A stretch of DNA of 64,000 bases from assembly GCF_047314965.1 (NCBI RefSeq), contig NZ_JBLBVK010000056.1, forward strand, positions 1 to 64,000, read 5' to 3'. The stretch comes from JAVJUV01 sp047314965 (GTDB lineage: Bacteria; Pseudomonadota; Alphaproteobacteria; Rhodobacterales; Rhodobacteraceae). A program made the position numbers and the translations under genes. Below, one piece after another: positions 34,554 through 43,501 of this stretch. How positions within the stretch are numbered: the first letter of the stretch is position 1; each line of letters opens with the position of its first letter. The notes under the pieces are model-generated. The model was not told the DNA's origin. It saw only the letters and a program-made list of their open reading frames with translations, and ran no database searches.

Positions 34554-35180
34554 TCAGGAGAGGCGCCTCACCACTTCGTCGGTCAGCGCCTGGAATTCTT
34601 CCGACCACGCGCCCTTGCCGCGCTCCATCACGCCCTTGCCGACGCCCATCGTCTCGGGAAAGGCCACCCGATGCCCCAGAACGCTCTCGGCCCGTGACAC
34701 GCCCAACTCCTTCAGCGCATTGTCCACATCCGTTGCAACCCGCGTCCCGGCCTTGGCGCGGTTCAGCACGACCATGACCTCCGCCTTCTCCCGCGCCGCC
34801 ATGTCCAGCACCCCTTCGGTCGCCCAGACATCCACCTGGGACGCCGAGACCGGCACGATCACAAGATCGCTCTCCCGGATCGCGGGCTTCAGATCGCTGT
34901 CGATCTTCGGCGGTGTGTCGACCAGAACATAATCGAATGTTTTCCGAAGCTTGTCGCACTCATAGGAGACCCCCCAGGCGCTTGCTGTCGAGAACTCCAC
35001 GCCTGGATCACCGGCTTCCCGGCGCGTCATGAACCAGCGCCCCAGCGATCCCTGGGGGTCCGTGTCCAGAAGCACGACTTTCTTGCCTGACCTCGAAAGG
35101 GCAACGGCAAGGTTCGCCGCGATCGTCGTCTTGCCAGCTCCGCCCTTCTGCTGGGCAACCGTGATAACTTTACCGGCCAT
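34554..35180 (-). CDS. ParA-family ATPase (orphan)
   Basis: A 208-aa MinD/ParA-type P-loop ATPase with the deviant Walker A KGGAGKTT (residues 11-18), LLDTDPQGS and VDTPP. It lacks the N-terminal helix-turn-helix of plasmid ParA, and no parB follows, so it resembles chromosomal orphan ParA proteins used to position cytoplasmic complexes or in partition-like roles. AAAGGGGG precedes ATG 35180. The frame extends 16 codons upstream without a site. Confidence 0.88.
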   Translation of the reverse strand: MAGKVITVAQQKGGAGKTTIAANLAVALSRSGKKVVLLDTDPQGSLGRWFMTRREAGDPGVEFSTASAWGVSYECDKLRKTFDYVLVDTPPKIDSDLKPAIRESDLVIVPVSASQVDVWATEGVLDMAAREKAEVMVVLNRAKAGTRVATDVDNALKELGVSRAESVLGHRVAFPETMGVGKGVMERGKGAWSEEFQALTDEVVRRLS

Positions 35181-35303
35181 GATACGCCCCCTTTGCTGCG
35201 CCGCAGCATAAACGATGCTGCACAGCAACGCAAACGGGATTGCGCGTCCTGAATCACGCGCTCGGATACCCGATGTGGGTTCGATTGCAGCCAGAGAGGG
35301 AAC

Positions 35304-35702
35304 TCAGCGACCTGCCGGAACGGCTGCAATCACCTCGATCTCGACCTTGAACTCAGGTCGCGTGAACCCAGCCACGATGACCAAGGTCGAAGCCGGCAAC
35401 CGCGCGACATCCGCAAGCCACCTGTCGCGCGCAGCCATATATCCCGCCATGTACGTCCGGTCTGTCACGAAGGCATTAATGCGCACCACGTCGGCGCGGT
35501 TGGCGCCCCCCGCCGCGAGAATGGCATCGATGTTGGCGAAACAGATGTCCGCCTGCCCGCCCTCGTCGTCGGGAATCGACCCGTCCGCGGCCAGCCCAAG
35601 CTGACCCGAGGTGAAGATCAGGCGATGGCCCTCGGGCACTGAAACCCCATGCGCATAACGCGCGAAGGGCGGCGCAATCTCTTTCGGCTCAAGCATCTCC
35701 AT
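35304..35702 (-). CDS. RidA-family protein (second copy)
   Basis: A 132-aa YjgF/RidA-family protein, here with FARYAHGVSVPEGHRLIFTSGQLGLAADGSIP, NIDAILAAGG and a final VAGFTRPEFKVEIEVIA. It probably removes a reactive imine or related intermediate. ATG 35702 has GGGAG six bases upstream; an ATG two codons later touches GGAG. It is divergent from the heterocycle-catabolism cluster that starts 220 bp away and could serve it, since deaminase and oxidase steps release imines (inference). Confidence 0.88.
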   Translation of the reverse strand: MEMLEPKEIAPPFARYAHGVSVPEGHRLIFTSGQLGLAADGSIPDDEGGQADICFANIDAILAAGGANRADVVRINAFVTDRTYMAGYMAARDRWLADVARLPASTLVIVAGFTRPEFKVEIEVIAAVPAGR

Positions 35703-35922
35703 GGCCAACTCCCGGGCTGCATCCAGGCGACTCTGCCGCGCCGTCCGCTCTCTCGCAAGCAAGTCCAAAAAGAAAAAGTTGCCCAAAAAGCGTGCGAATC
35801 ACGCGGAACCGTCTATTTATTGCGCGACCGGAACATCGGCATGCTGAGGCGGTTGGGGAAAATTTGAAGGCGTGCTGCCGTGCCTCACATATGCCTGAAG
35901 AAAACAAAACCTGGAGGTGAGG

Positions 35923-36924
35923 ATGTCCAAATTCAATTTTCTGTCCGGAGTCGCGATCGCCGCGCTGACCGGAACCGCCGTGTCTGCCGGCAGCCACCTG
36001 ACCGAGGTCAGCTTTGGCACGAACTGGGTTGCCCAGGCCGAGCATGGCGGCTTCTATCAGTCCGTTGCGGACGGCACCTACGAAGAGTGCGGCCTCTCGG
36101 TAACCATTCTTCCCGGCGGCCCACAGGTCAACAACCGGGCACTGATGCTGGCAGGCCGAATCGACTTTCACATGGGCGGCGACCTTCTGCAGGCCTTCTC
36201 CGCCGTGAAGGAAGGCATCCCGGTCGTGTCCGTTGCTGCGATTTTCCAGAAACACCCGCAGGTCATCGTCGCCCACCCGGGCGAGGCTGAAAGCTGGGAG
36301 GACCTGAAAGACCTGACGCTTCTGATCGGTGACAACGGCTTCCAGTCCTACTACCAGTGGATGATCGCGGCCCACGGCTTTACTGCCGAGCAGCGTGAGC
36401 CCTACACCTTCAACCCCGCGCCGTTCCTGGCCGACAAAAGGAAAGGCATGCAGGGCTATCTCTCGTCCGAACCCTTCCTTGTCGAGAAGGAAGGAGGCTT
36501 CAAGCCCAACGTCTTCCTGATCGCAGACGCCGGATACTCGACCTATGCGACCACGATCGAAACCATGCAGCAAACCATCGACGAGCGTCCTGAAGTGGTG
36601 AAATGCTTCGTCGAAGGTTCGATCAAGGGCTGGTACAATTATCTCTATGGCGATCCTTCGGCCGCAAACGCGCTGATCCAGGAAGCCAACCCCGAGATGA
36701 CAGCCGACAAGATCGCTTTCGCCATCGAGAAGATGAAGGAGAACGGAATCGCCGACTCCGGTGACTCGCTGGAACTCGGCATCGGCGTCATCACCGACGC
36801 CAAGGTCGAGGACTTCTTCAACAAGATGGTCGATGCCGGCGTCATTGAGGCCGATATCGACTGGAAGGCCGCCTACACGACCGAGTTCGTGGGCAAGGGC
36901 CTTGGCATGGACCTCAAGAACTGA
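35923..36924 (+). CDS. ABC transporter substrate-binding protein (NMT1/THI5-like)
   Basis: A 333-aa periplasmic protein with a signal peptide (residues 1-22). The mature part opens LTEVSFGTNWVAQAEHGGFYQSVADG, the NMT1/THI5-type beginning, and binds a small planar ligand in relatives (hydroxymethylpyrimidine, taurine, nitrile- or pyrimidine-like compounds). GGAGG lies five bases before ATG 35923; a GTG two codons earlier overlaps it. It is the first gene of the transporter operon and defines its specificity. Confidence 0.9.
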   Translation: MSKFNFLSGVAIAALTGTAVSAGSHLTEVSFGTNWVAQAEHGGFYQSVADGTYEECGLSVTILPGGPQVNNRALMLAGRIDFHMGGDLLQAFSAVKEGIPVVSVAAIFQKHPQVIVAHPGEAESWEDLKDLTLLIGDNGFQSYYQWMIAAHGFTAEQREPYTFNPAPFLADKRKGMQGYLSSEPFLVEKEGGFKPNVFLIADAGYSTYATTIETMQQTIDERPEVVKCFVEGSIKGWYNYLYGDPSAANALIQEANPEMTADKIAFAIEKMKENGIADSGDSLELGIGVITDAKVEDFFNKMVDAGVIEADIDWKAAYTTEFVGKGLGMDLKN

Positions 36925-36992
36925 CTTGAGTACGACTTGAGGGGCTTGGCCGCGACCCATCGCGGCCAAGCCCTCTGCTGCCGGAGCCCGAT

Positions 36993-37769
36993 ATGTCACT
37001 TCCCATCGACCAGCGGCCGCCGCTTCTGCGGATGAGCCATGTCGAAAAGACCTTCAATGGCGATGTTGTCGCGCTGAAGGATATGCACCTCACCGTTAAC
37101 GAAGGTGACTTCATGTCGCTTCTTGGCCCGTCCGGTTGCGGCAAGTCCACGGCTCTGCGCCTCATATCCGGACTGATCCATCCGACGCGCGGCAAGATCG
37201 AATGGGAAGGCGGACAAGGCGCGAACGACCTTGGCGTCGTGTTTCAGGAACCCACTCTGATGCCTTGGGCCACGGTGGCACAGAACGTTTGGCTGCCCTT
37301 TCGCCTCCGCGGCGTCGCCTACAACGAGGTCAAGGACGAGATCCTTCAGGCCCTTAAACTGGTCGGGCTGGAGAAGTTCCAGAACAGCTATCCCCGCGAA
37401 CTGTCGGGAGGCATGAAGATGCGGGTCTCGATTGCCCGTGCAATGGTGACCAAACCACGCCTCATTCTTATGGACGAACCCTTTGCGGCACTGGACGAGA
37501 TCACGCGATTCAAACTGAACAATGATCTTCTGGAGCTGAAGGCCGCCATTGGCTGCACCGTCATCTTCGTGACGCACTCCGTCTTCGAAAGCGTGTTTCT
37601 CTCGGACCGCATCATCGTCATGGCCGCGCGCCCCGGCCGCGTGATCCACGAACTGCATGTGGATACACCCTACCCCCGGCACGAGGATTTCCGAACCTCT
37701 GCCGAGTACGCCACCCATACCCGCGCCGCATCTGATGCGCTGCACGAAGCGATCGGAGAAGCCGCATGA
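36993..37769 (+). CDS. ABC transporter ATP-binding protein
   Basis: A 258-aa nitrate/taurine-type ABC ATPase: Walker A GPSGCGKST (residues 45-53), Q-loop FQEPTLMPW, signature LSGGMKMR, Walker B LILMDEPFAALDE, H-loop VTHS. It powers the importer with the preceding binding protein and the following permease. The stop overlaps the permease start by four bases (ATGA). Confidence 0.94.
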   Translation: MSLPIDQRPPLLRMSHVEKTFNGDVVALKDMHLTVNEGDFMSLLGPSGCGKSTALRLISGLIHPTRGKIEWEGGQGANDLGVVFQEPTLMPWATVAQNVWLPFRLRGVAYNEVKDEILQALKLVGLEKFQNSYPRELSGGMKMRVSIARAMVTKPRLILMDEPFAALDEITRFKLNNDLLELKAAIGCTVIFVTHSVFESVFLSDRIIVMAARPGRVIHELHVDTPYPRHEDFRTSAEYATHTRAASDALHEAIGEAA

Positions 37770-38620
37770 GCGTCGCCGAAACAGCCCCTCCAGGCCCCGT
37801 CATCGACGAAGAGGAAGCCGCCCGCGCCCGGCGTGAACGGATCAACCGCGTCGCCAAATGGACGTTGCCGTCCCTGGTGATGGTCCTGTCGATCCTCGGC
37901 TGGCATCTCTACGTGACCATCAACGAGATCCCGCATTATATCCTGCCGGGCCCTCTGCTGGTGGCGAAATCTGTCTTCGAAGACTGGTCGCTGCTCTGGC
38001 CGGCCATGGTGACGACCTCGCGCCTTACGATCCTCGCCCTTCTCTTCGCCATTATCGGCGGCGTCGCACTCGCCATCGCATTTACCCAGTCGAAATGGGC
38101 CGAGATGAGCTTCTTTCCATACGCCGTCATTCTTCAGGTGACGCCCGTGGTCGCGATCGCGCCGCTCCTTCAAATCTATATCGACTCGGCCTTCATCGCC
38201 GCGCTTCTCTGCGCCTGGATCGTGGCGTTTTTCCCGATCCTGTCGAACACCACCATCGGCTTGAAAAGCGCGGACCACAATCTTCAGGATCTCTTCACCA
38301 TCTACGGTGCCACGAGATGGCAACGACTACGGTATCTGGCAGCCCCGTCGGCATTGCCCTACTTTCTCGGCGGCCTGAAAATCGCGGGCGGCCTTGCCCT
38401 GATCGGCGCCGTGGTTGCCGAGTTCGTGATCGGCCGCGCGGGCACGGGCCTCGGCCTGGCCTCGACGCTTCTTGAGGCGTCCTACCGCTTCAATTTCGGT
38501 CGTCTCTACGCCGCTCTGATCCTGATCTCGACCATGGGCATCGTGATCTTCGCCATCACCTCGACCATCAGTCACCTGATGCTCCGCAAGTGGCACGAAA
38601 GTGCCCTGAAGCGCGACTGA
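37766..38620 (+). CDS. ABC transporter permease (SsuC/TauC type)
   Basis: A 284-aa inner-membrane permease with six or seven helices. The cytoplasmic EAA-type loop is near residues 180-205 (DLFTIYGATRWQRLRYLAAPSALPYF), which contacts the ATPase. The last segment GTGLGLASTLLEASYRFNFGRLYAALILISTMG is usual for this importer class. Start and stop overlap both neighbours, so the set is translationally coupled. Confidence 0.93.
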   Translation: MSVAETAPPGPVIDEEEAARARRERINRVAKWTLPSLVMVLSILGWHLYVTINEIPHYILPGPLLVAKSVFEDWSLLWPAMVTTSRLTILALLFAIIGGVALAIAFTQSKWAEMSFFPYAVILQVTPVVAIAPLLQIYIDSAFIAALLCAWIVAFFPILSNTTIGLKSADHNLQDLFTIYGATRWQRLRYLAAPSALPYFLGGLKIAGGLALIGAVVAEFVIGRAGTGLGLASTLLEASYRFNFGRLYAALILISTMGIVIFAITSTISHLMLRKWHESALKRD

Positions 38621-39885
38621 TGGCACGGTTCGGCGGAACAGACGGGCCGATCCGGCTCAGGAACGTCACGATCCCCGGGTGTTTCATCGGGCAATCTGAT
38701 GACCTCGTCGTGACCGATCTCACGCTTTGGGGCGACAAGATCAGCGACCGGGGCGGAAAGGACATCGAGATGGACCGGGCGATGGTCCTGCCCTGCTTCG
38801 TCGACATGCACACCCATCTCGACAAGGGTCATATCTGGCCGCGGGCCGCGAACCCGGATGGAACCTTCATGGGGGCGTTGACCACGGTCGCGACCGACAG
38901 AGCGGCCAACTGGTCCGAGGAAGATGTGCGCGCGCGCATGGAGTTCTCGCTCAAATCCGCCTACGCTCACGGCACACGGGCCGTCCGCACCCATCTCGAC
39001 TCCCTCGCGCCGCAGGACGAGATCTCCTGGCCGGTCTTCGCCGAACTCCGCGAGAAATGGGCCGGCAGAATCGAACTGCAGGCCTCAAGCCTCATCGGAT
39101 GCGAGAGCTACGAGTCGATCATAGACAGCTACGCAAGCACTGCCGATATCGTCGCCGCATCGGGCGGCGTGCTGGGGATGGTCACCTATCCCGTCGCGGA
39201 TCTGCGCTCGCGGGTTCTCGATCTCTTCGAACTTGCCGGCGCACGCGGCCTCGAGGTGGATTTTCACACCGATGAAACCATGGATGCCAGTTCGGAAACG
39301 CTGCGCATGATCGCCGAGACCGCGATCGAGATCGGCTGGGACAGGCCCGTTACGGTCGGCCATTGCTGTTCTCTTTCGACCCAGGACGAAGCGCGGGCGC
39401 TCGACACGCTCGACCTCGTCGCCAGGGCCGGAATCAACGTGGTCTCTCTGCCCATGTGCAACCTCTATCTGCAGGACAGGCATGCGGCCCGCACGCCCCG
39501 CTACCGAGGGATCACCTTGGTGCATGAAATGCGCGCTCGCGGGATAAACGTCAGTTTCGCGTCCGACAACACGCGCGATCCGTTCTACGCCTACGGCGAC
39601 ATGGACATGGTCGAAGTCATGCGACAGGCCACACGGATCGGGCATCTCGACCACTCCGACCCCGACTGGCCTCTTGCCTTCTCGGCAAATCCGGCCCAGG
39701 CCTGCTCACTTTCTTTGCCTTCGCTGGCGCCTGGCGCCCCCGCGGACATCATCATCTTCAAGGCGCGCGACTGGACCGAATTCTACTCGCGTCCTCAGTC
39801 TGACCGAATGGTGATCCGCGGCGGCAAGATGATCGACACCAGACTTCCGGACTATTCCGAACTCGACCACCTGATGGAACCATGA
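38620..39885 (+). CDS. Cytosine-deaminase-like amidohydrolase
   Basis: A 421-aa metal-dependent amidohydrolase of the cytosine/isocytosine/creatinine deaminase group. Metal ligands and catalytic residues are visible as H-T-H in DMHTHLDKGH, THLDS, the DFHTDETMD box, HCCSLS and the late SDNTRDPF. It would hydrolytically deaminate a heterocycle imported by the upstream ABC system. ATG 38620 overlaps the permease TGA by one base. The stop overlaps the next start (ATGA). Confidence 0.88.
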   Translation: MARFGGTDGPIRLRNVTIPGCFIGQSDDLVVTDLTLWGDKISDRGGKDIEMDRAMVLPCFVDMHTHLDKGHIWPRAANPDGTFMGALTTVATDRAANWSEEDVRARMEFSLKSAYAHGTRAVRTHLDSLAPQDEISWPVFAELREKWAGRIELQASSLIGCESYESIIDSYASTADIVAASGGVLGMVTYPVADLRSRVLDLFELAGARGLEVDFHTDETMDASSETLRMIAETAIEIGWDRPVTVGHCCSLSTQDEARALDTLDLVARAGINVVSLPMCNLYLQDRHAARTPRYRGITLVHEMRARGINVSFASDNTRDPFYAYGDMDMVEVMRQATRIGHLDHSDPDWPLAFSANPAQACSLSLPSLAPGAPADIIIFKARDWTEFYSRPQSDRMVIRGGKMIDTRLPDYSELDHLMEP

Positions 39886-41288
39886 CCATGAAAGACAATG
39901 TCGCCGCCGCAAAAGCCGCGCTCTCGCATCTCGACATCGAGGAAAAGGACGTCGCCATCAAGGCCGCAAGCCGCGACTTCTTCTGGTACTCGCCGGTGCT
40001 GAAAGCGCGTCTCGACCACGTCACGGCCGACTTCGTGGTCCGCCCACGCTCCGAGGCCGAGGTCATCGAGATCCTGAAGACCTGCTTCGCCCACGACTGC
40101 CCCGTGACCACCCGAGGCGCGGGCACCGGGAACTACGGCCAGGCCATGCCGCTCGAAGGCGGCTGCGTCATGCATCTCCGGCACATGGACAAGGTCAAGG
40201 AAATCCACCCCGGCCGCGTCATCACCGAACCCGGCGTCCTGCTGAAAGACCTGGACGCGGCGACGAAAAAGCACTCCGGCCAGGAACTCCGCATGTTCAG
40301 CAGCACATGGGCGACGGCCACCATCGGCGGCTTCATCGCCGGCGGCTCCGGCGGCGTCGGCTCCTGCACCTGGGGCTCGCTCCGCGATCTCGGGAACATC
40401 ATCCGCCTCCGCGTCGTGACGATGGAAGCCGAGCCCCGCATCCTCGAATTCCGGGGCGATGAACTGGCCCGCGTCAGCCATGCCTACGGCACGAACGGCA
40501 TCATCACCGAACTCGAAATGCCGCTGGCACCGGCCTACGACTGGACCGAGATGTTCGTTGCGACGGACGACTTCATGGATGCCGTCCGCTTTGCCGAGGA
40601 CCTCGCCAATCAGGATGGCATCCTGATGAAGCTCGGCACCGTCTTCGAAGCCCCTATCGCACATGAATACTTCCAGCGCGTGAAGCCTTATGTTCAACCG
40701 GGAACGAACATGATCGGCCTGATGATCGCGCCGCATTCCATGGACGGCTTTCTGACCTTCCTCGGTCGCAGGCCGGAGGCCCGCCTGATCTACCGCTCCG
40801 ACGATAACGACTGGGAGCGGGGGCCCGGTCCCGTGTTCGAATACGGCTGGAACCACACGACTCTCCGCGCCCTCAAGGTCGACCCGTCGATTACTTATCT
40901 TCAGGTCCGCTACGGTTTCCCCAACCACAAGGCCCTGATCGAGAAGATGCAGGCCAAGTTCAGCCCGGAGATACTCCAGCACCTCGAAGTCCTGCGCGAA
41001 AGCGGAAAGGTCATGTTCGCGGGCCTGACCCTCGTCAAGTTCACCACAGAGGAACGCCTCGACGAGATCATCCGTGCGCACGAAGAGGCCGGCGCAATGA
41101 TCTTCAACCCGCACCGCTACACACTCGAGGAAGGCGGGCGACAGACCGTCGATGACCGCCAGCTCCGCTTCAAGCGCGAGGCCGACCCGAAAGGTCTTCT
41201 GAACCCAGGCAAGATGATCTCCTGGGACGACCCGGACTGGTCCTACGACCGGATGTACGCCTATCCCAAGCTCCAGCCCGCGGAATAA
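39882..41288 (+). CDS. FAD-binding oxidoreductase (PCMH/VAO-type)
   Basis: A 468-aa flavoprotein. The PCMH FAD-binding domain covers about residues 45-220 (VVRPRSEAEVIEILKTCF, TRGAGTGNYGQAMPLEGG, SSTWATATIGGFIAGGSGGVG), and the C-terminal part ends DPKGLLNPGKMISW like glycolate-oxidase/GlcD-type enzymes. It likely oxidises a hydroxy- or amino-bearing ring intermediate of the pathway. It is translationally coupled to the deaminase-like gene. The true substrate is unknown. Confidence 0.88.
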   Translation: MTMKDNVAAAKAALSHLDIEEKDVAIKAASRDFFWYSPVLKARLDHVTADFVVRPRSEAEVIEILKTCFAHDCPVTTRGAGTGNYGQAMPLEGGCVMHLRHMDKVKEIHPGRVITEPGVLLKDLDAATKKHSGQELRMFSSTWATATIGGFIAGGSGGVGSCTWGSLRDLGNIIRLRVVTMEAEPRILEFRGDELARVSHAYGTNGIITELEMPLAPAYDWTEMFVATDDFMDAVRFAEDLANQDGILMKLGTVFEAPIAHEYFQRVKPYVQPGTNMIGLMIAPHSMDGFLTFLGRRPEARLIYRSDDNDWERGPGPVFEYGWNHTTLRALKVDPSITYLQVRYGFPNHKALIEKMQAKFSPEILQHLEVLRESGKVMFAGLTLVKFTTEERLDEIIRAHEEAGAMIFNPHRYTLEEGGRQTVDDRQLRFKREADPKGLLNPGKMISWDDPDWSYDRMYAYPKLQPAE

Positions 41289-41313
41289 GATGCATTTGAC
41301 GGAAATGCTCTTT

Positions 41314-41381
41314 CCTCTTGGCAAAAATACTTCAAGGGGGCTGCGCCCTGCGCAGCGGGGGACGGCGTCCCCCTCCACCGG
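41314..41381 (+). repeat. Dispersed intergenic palindromic repeat, copy C
   Basis: CCTCTTGGCAAAAATACTTC begins this copy, followed by CTGCG-CCCTG-CGCAG and the perfect 7-bp palindrome GGGGGAC-GGC-GTCCCCC (41357-41373), then TCCACCGG. It splits the cluster in the only sizeable gap (102 bp) between co-directional genes and may reduce read-through. Confidence 0.7.
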
Positions 41382-41390
41382 TCACCGCCG

Positions 41391-41969
41391 ATGAAAGCCC
41401 TCGTGCTCTTCGCGCATCCCTGCGAGGAAAGCTTCGGGTCCGCGCTCCACGCGGGGATCGTCGACAGTCTCACGGCCCGGGGATGGGACGTGGATGATTG
41501 CGACCTCTACGCCGAAAAGTTCCAGCCGATCCTCACGACTGAAGAGCGCCGCCGCTACCACGAAGTACCCGCCAATATCGAACCCGTGCGAGACTATGTC
41601 GAACGCCTGCGCGCCGCCGAGGCGCTGATCTTCTCCTTCCCGGTCTGGAACTTCGGATACCCCGCGATCCTTAAGGGCTTTCTCGACCGCGTATTTCTGC
41701 CCGGCGTCTCGTTCAAGCTTGTCGACGGCAAGGTGCGCCCCAACCTCACAAACATCCGCAAGCTCGCGGCCGTGACAACTTACGGCGGTACGCGCCTGCG
41801 AGCCTTCGGCGCGGGAGACCCTCCGCGAAAGCACTTCACCCGCGCGGTCTGGCACGTCACCCGGCCGGAAACGATGAAATACCTCGCCCTCTACGACATG
41901 AACCGCGCCGATGACGCCCGGCGCGCGGCCTTCCTCGACCGTGTGAAACGCGAGATGGGGGCGCTGTGA
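41391..41969 (+). CDS. NAD(P)H-dependent flavodoxin-fold oxidoreductase 1
   Basis: A 192-aa protein of the flavodoxin-like NAD(P)H dehydrogenase (quinone) group, with KALVLFAHPCEESFGSAL at the start (flavin phosphate loop) and FSFPVWNFGYPAILKGFLDRVFLPG (flavin ring loop). It is a paralogue of the next gene and overlaps it (GTGA). It may supply electrons or reduce a ring intermediate. Confidence 0.85.
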   Translation: MKALVLFAHPCEESFGSALHAGIVDSLTARGWDVDDCDLYAEKFQPILTTEERRRYHEVPANIEPVRDYVERLRAAEALIFSFPVWNFGYPAILKGFLDRVFLPGVSFKLVDGKVRPNLTNIRKLAAVTTYGGTRLRAFGAGDPPRKHFTRAVWHVTRPETMKYLALYDMNRADDARRAAFLDRVKREMGAL

Positions 41970-42562
41970 AGGCTCTCGTCGTCTATTGCCATCCGCGCGG
42001 CGAAAGCTTCACCGCCGCCGTCCGCGACACCGTGCTCGACCGCCTCTCCGCAATGGGCATCGAAACCCGCCTGATCGACCTTTACGCGCGCGGCTTCGAC
42101 CCGGTTCTGTCGGCCACCGAGCACGAATGCTACGAGAACCACCCCGAGAACTGCGCCCCAGTCCAAAGCGACGTCGATGACCTTCAATGGGCCGACACGC
42201 TGATCTTCATCTATCCGACTTGGTGGTATGGCCTTCCAGCCATGCTCAAAGGCTGGCTCGATCGCGTCTTCCTGCCGGAAGTTGCCTTCCTGATGCCGAC
42301 GCCAGAGCGGAAATCCATCGCCCGCGGGCTCGAGCATATCAAACGTCTCGGTGTCTTTACCACATGCGGCGCGCCCTGGTGGCTGACCACATTCGTCGGT
42401 GCGCCTGGAAAACGCACGATCCTGCGCGGTGTCGGCCTGCTTTGCGCGAAGGGCTGTCGCAAAGCCTTCGCAGCGCATTACCTGATGGATAGCTCCACCG
42501 ATGCTTCCCGAAAAGCCCACCTTGACCGCGTCGCCCGCAAGATGGATCGTTTCCTCAGCTAG
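41966..42562 (+). CDS. NAD(P)H-dependent flavodoxin-fold oxidoreductase 2
   Basis: A 198-aa paralogue of the preceding gene, sharing KALVVYCHPRGESF and YPTWWYGLPAMLKGWLDRVFLP. The start is GTG 41966, overlapping the previous TGA. The two have diverged widely outside the flavin loops, so they probably form a heterodimer or act on different substrates. The GAPWWLT segment matches the Kef/MdaB-type group. Confidence 0.85.
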   Translation: MKALVVYCHPRGESFTAAVRDTVLDRLSAMGIETRLIDLYARGFDPVLSATEHECYENHPENCAPVQSDVDDLQWADTLIFIYPTWWYGLPAMLKGWLDRVFLPEVAFLMPTPERKSIARGLEHIKRLGVFTTCGAPWWLTTFVGAPGKRTILRGVGLLCAKGCRKAFAAHYLMDSSTDASRKAHLDRVARKMDRFLS

Positions 42563-42577
42563 CAAGGAGCTCCGCCA

Positions 42578-43501
42578 ATGATCCCCGTTCTCGACTGGTC
42601 ACGTTTCACCTCCGGCAAAGATCGCGACGGCTTCGTGAAGGACCTCGGCAATGCCTGCCGCGACACGGGCTTCTTCCTCGTCTCGGGCCACGGCATCCCG
42701 CAAATCTTGATAAATGATGCTTTCAAGGCCGCCGACGACTTCTTTGCGCTGCCGACCGAGGTCAAGGCCGCCTCCGATATCCGCAAGTCCCGCAACAACC
42801 GCGGCTGGTCCGCCGAGGGCACCGAGAATCTCGACGACTCCAAGCCCGACCAGGTCGACCGGAAGGAAGCATTCAACATCGGGCTGGAACTTGCCGACGA
42901 TGACCCCCGCATGGGACAGCCTTTCCGTGGCCCTAACAACTGGCCAGACCTCCCCGGCTTCCGCGATACAATGCTGGCCTATTTCAATGCGGTTCACCAG
43001 CTCGGCATCGACCTGCACCACGCCATTGCCCTCGATCTCGATCTCACCGAGGATTACTTCGATCCGTTCCTCGACGAACCTCTCGCGACGCTCCGCATGT
43101 TGCACTACCCCGCAGGCGATCCGGCCCCGGGCACAATCGGCGCGGGCGAGCATACCGACTATGGCTCGATAACCGTCCTGATGGGCGACGGCGAGCCCGG
43201 CCTTCAGGTCAAGCCGCGCGGCAAGGACTGGATCGACGTGCCCGCCATTCCAGGCGCCTTCATCATCAACATCGCCGATTGCCTGATGCGCTGGACGAAC
43301 GACATCTACGTCTCCACGCCGCACCGTGTTCTGGTGCCGAAAAACCAGCGCCGCAGCCTCGCCTTCTTCCTCGACCCGAACCCTGACGCCGTGATCGAAG
43401 CGCTTCCAGGCACGGGCGCCGCGAAGTACCCGCCAGTTACCGGCGCCGAATATCTCAAGATGCGCCTCGACGCGACCTACAAGGACAAGGTGACCGCATG
43501 A
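42578..43501 (+). CDS. 2-oxoglutarate/Fe(II)-dependent oxygenase (isopenicillin-N-synthase family)
   Basis: A 307-aa non-haem iron oxygenase. The DIOX_N region ends VSGHGIP; the double-stranded beta-helix core carries the iron ligands H192-x-D194 (EHTDYGS) and H249 (STPHR), and the 2-oxoglutarate anchor R258-x-S260. It probably hydroxylates, demethylates or opens the substrate ring. A GGAG site precedes the ATG. The stop overlaps the next start by four bases. Confidence 0.9.
   Translation: MIPVLDWSRFTSGKDRDGFVKDLGNACRDTGFFLVSGHGIPQILINDAFKAADDFFALPTEVKAASDIRKSRNNRGWSAEGTENLDDSKPDQVDRKEAFNIGLELADDDPRMGQPFRGPNNWPDLPGFRDTMLAYFNAVHQLGIDLHHAIALDLDLTEDYFDPFLDEPLATLRMLHYPAGDPAPGTIGAGEHTDYGSITVLMGDGEPGLQVKPRGKDWIDVPAIPGAFIINIADCLMRWTNDIYVSTPHRVLVPKNQRRSLAFFLDPNPDAVIEALPGTGAAKYPPVTGAEYLKMRLDATYKDKVTA

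Noticed and set aside
35703..35922. Possible TPP riboswitch before the NMT1/THI5-like transporter
   Set aside because: The conserved CTGAGA and ACCTG...GGGTAA-type blocks of a THI element are not present in the leader.
39852..41378. 508-codon minus-strand frame
   Set aside because: Shadow of the FAD oxidoreductase; repetitive Glu/Val/Asp/Gly composition from the opposite strand of GC-rich codons.
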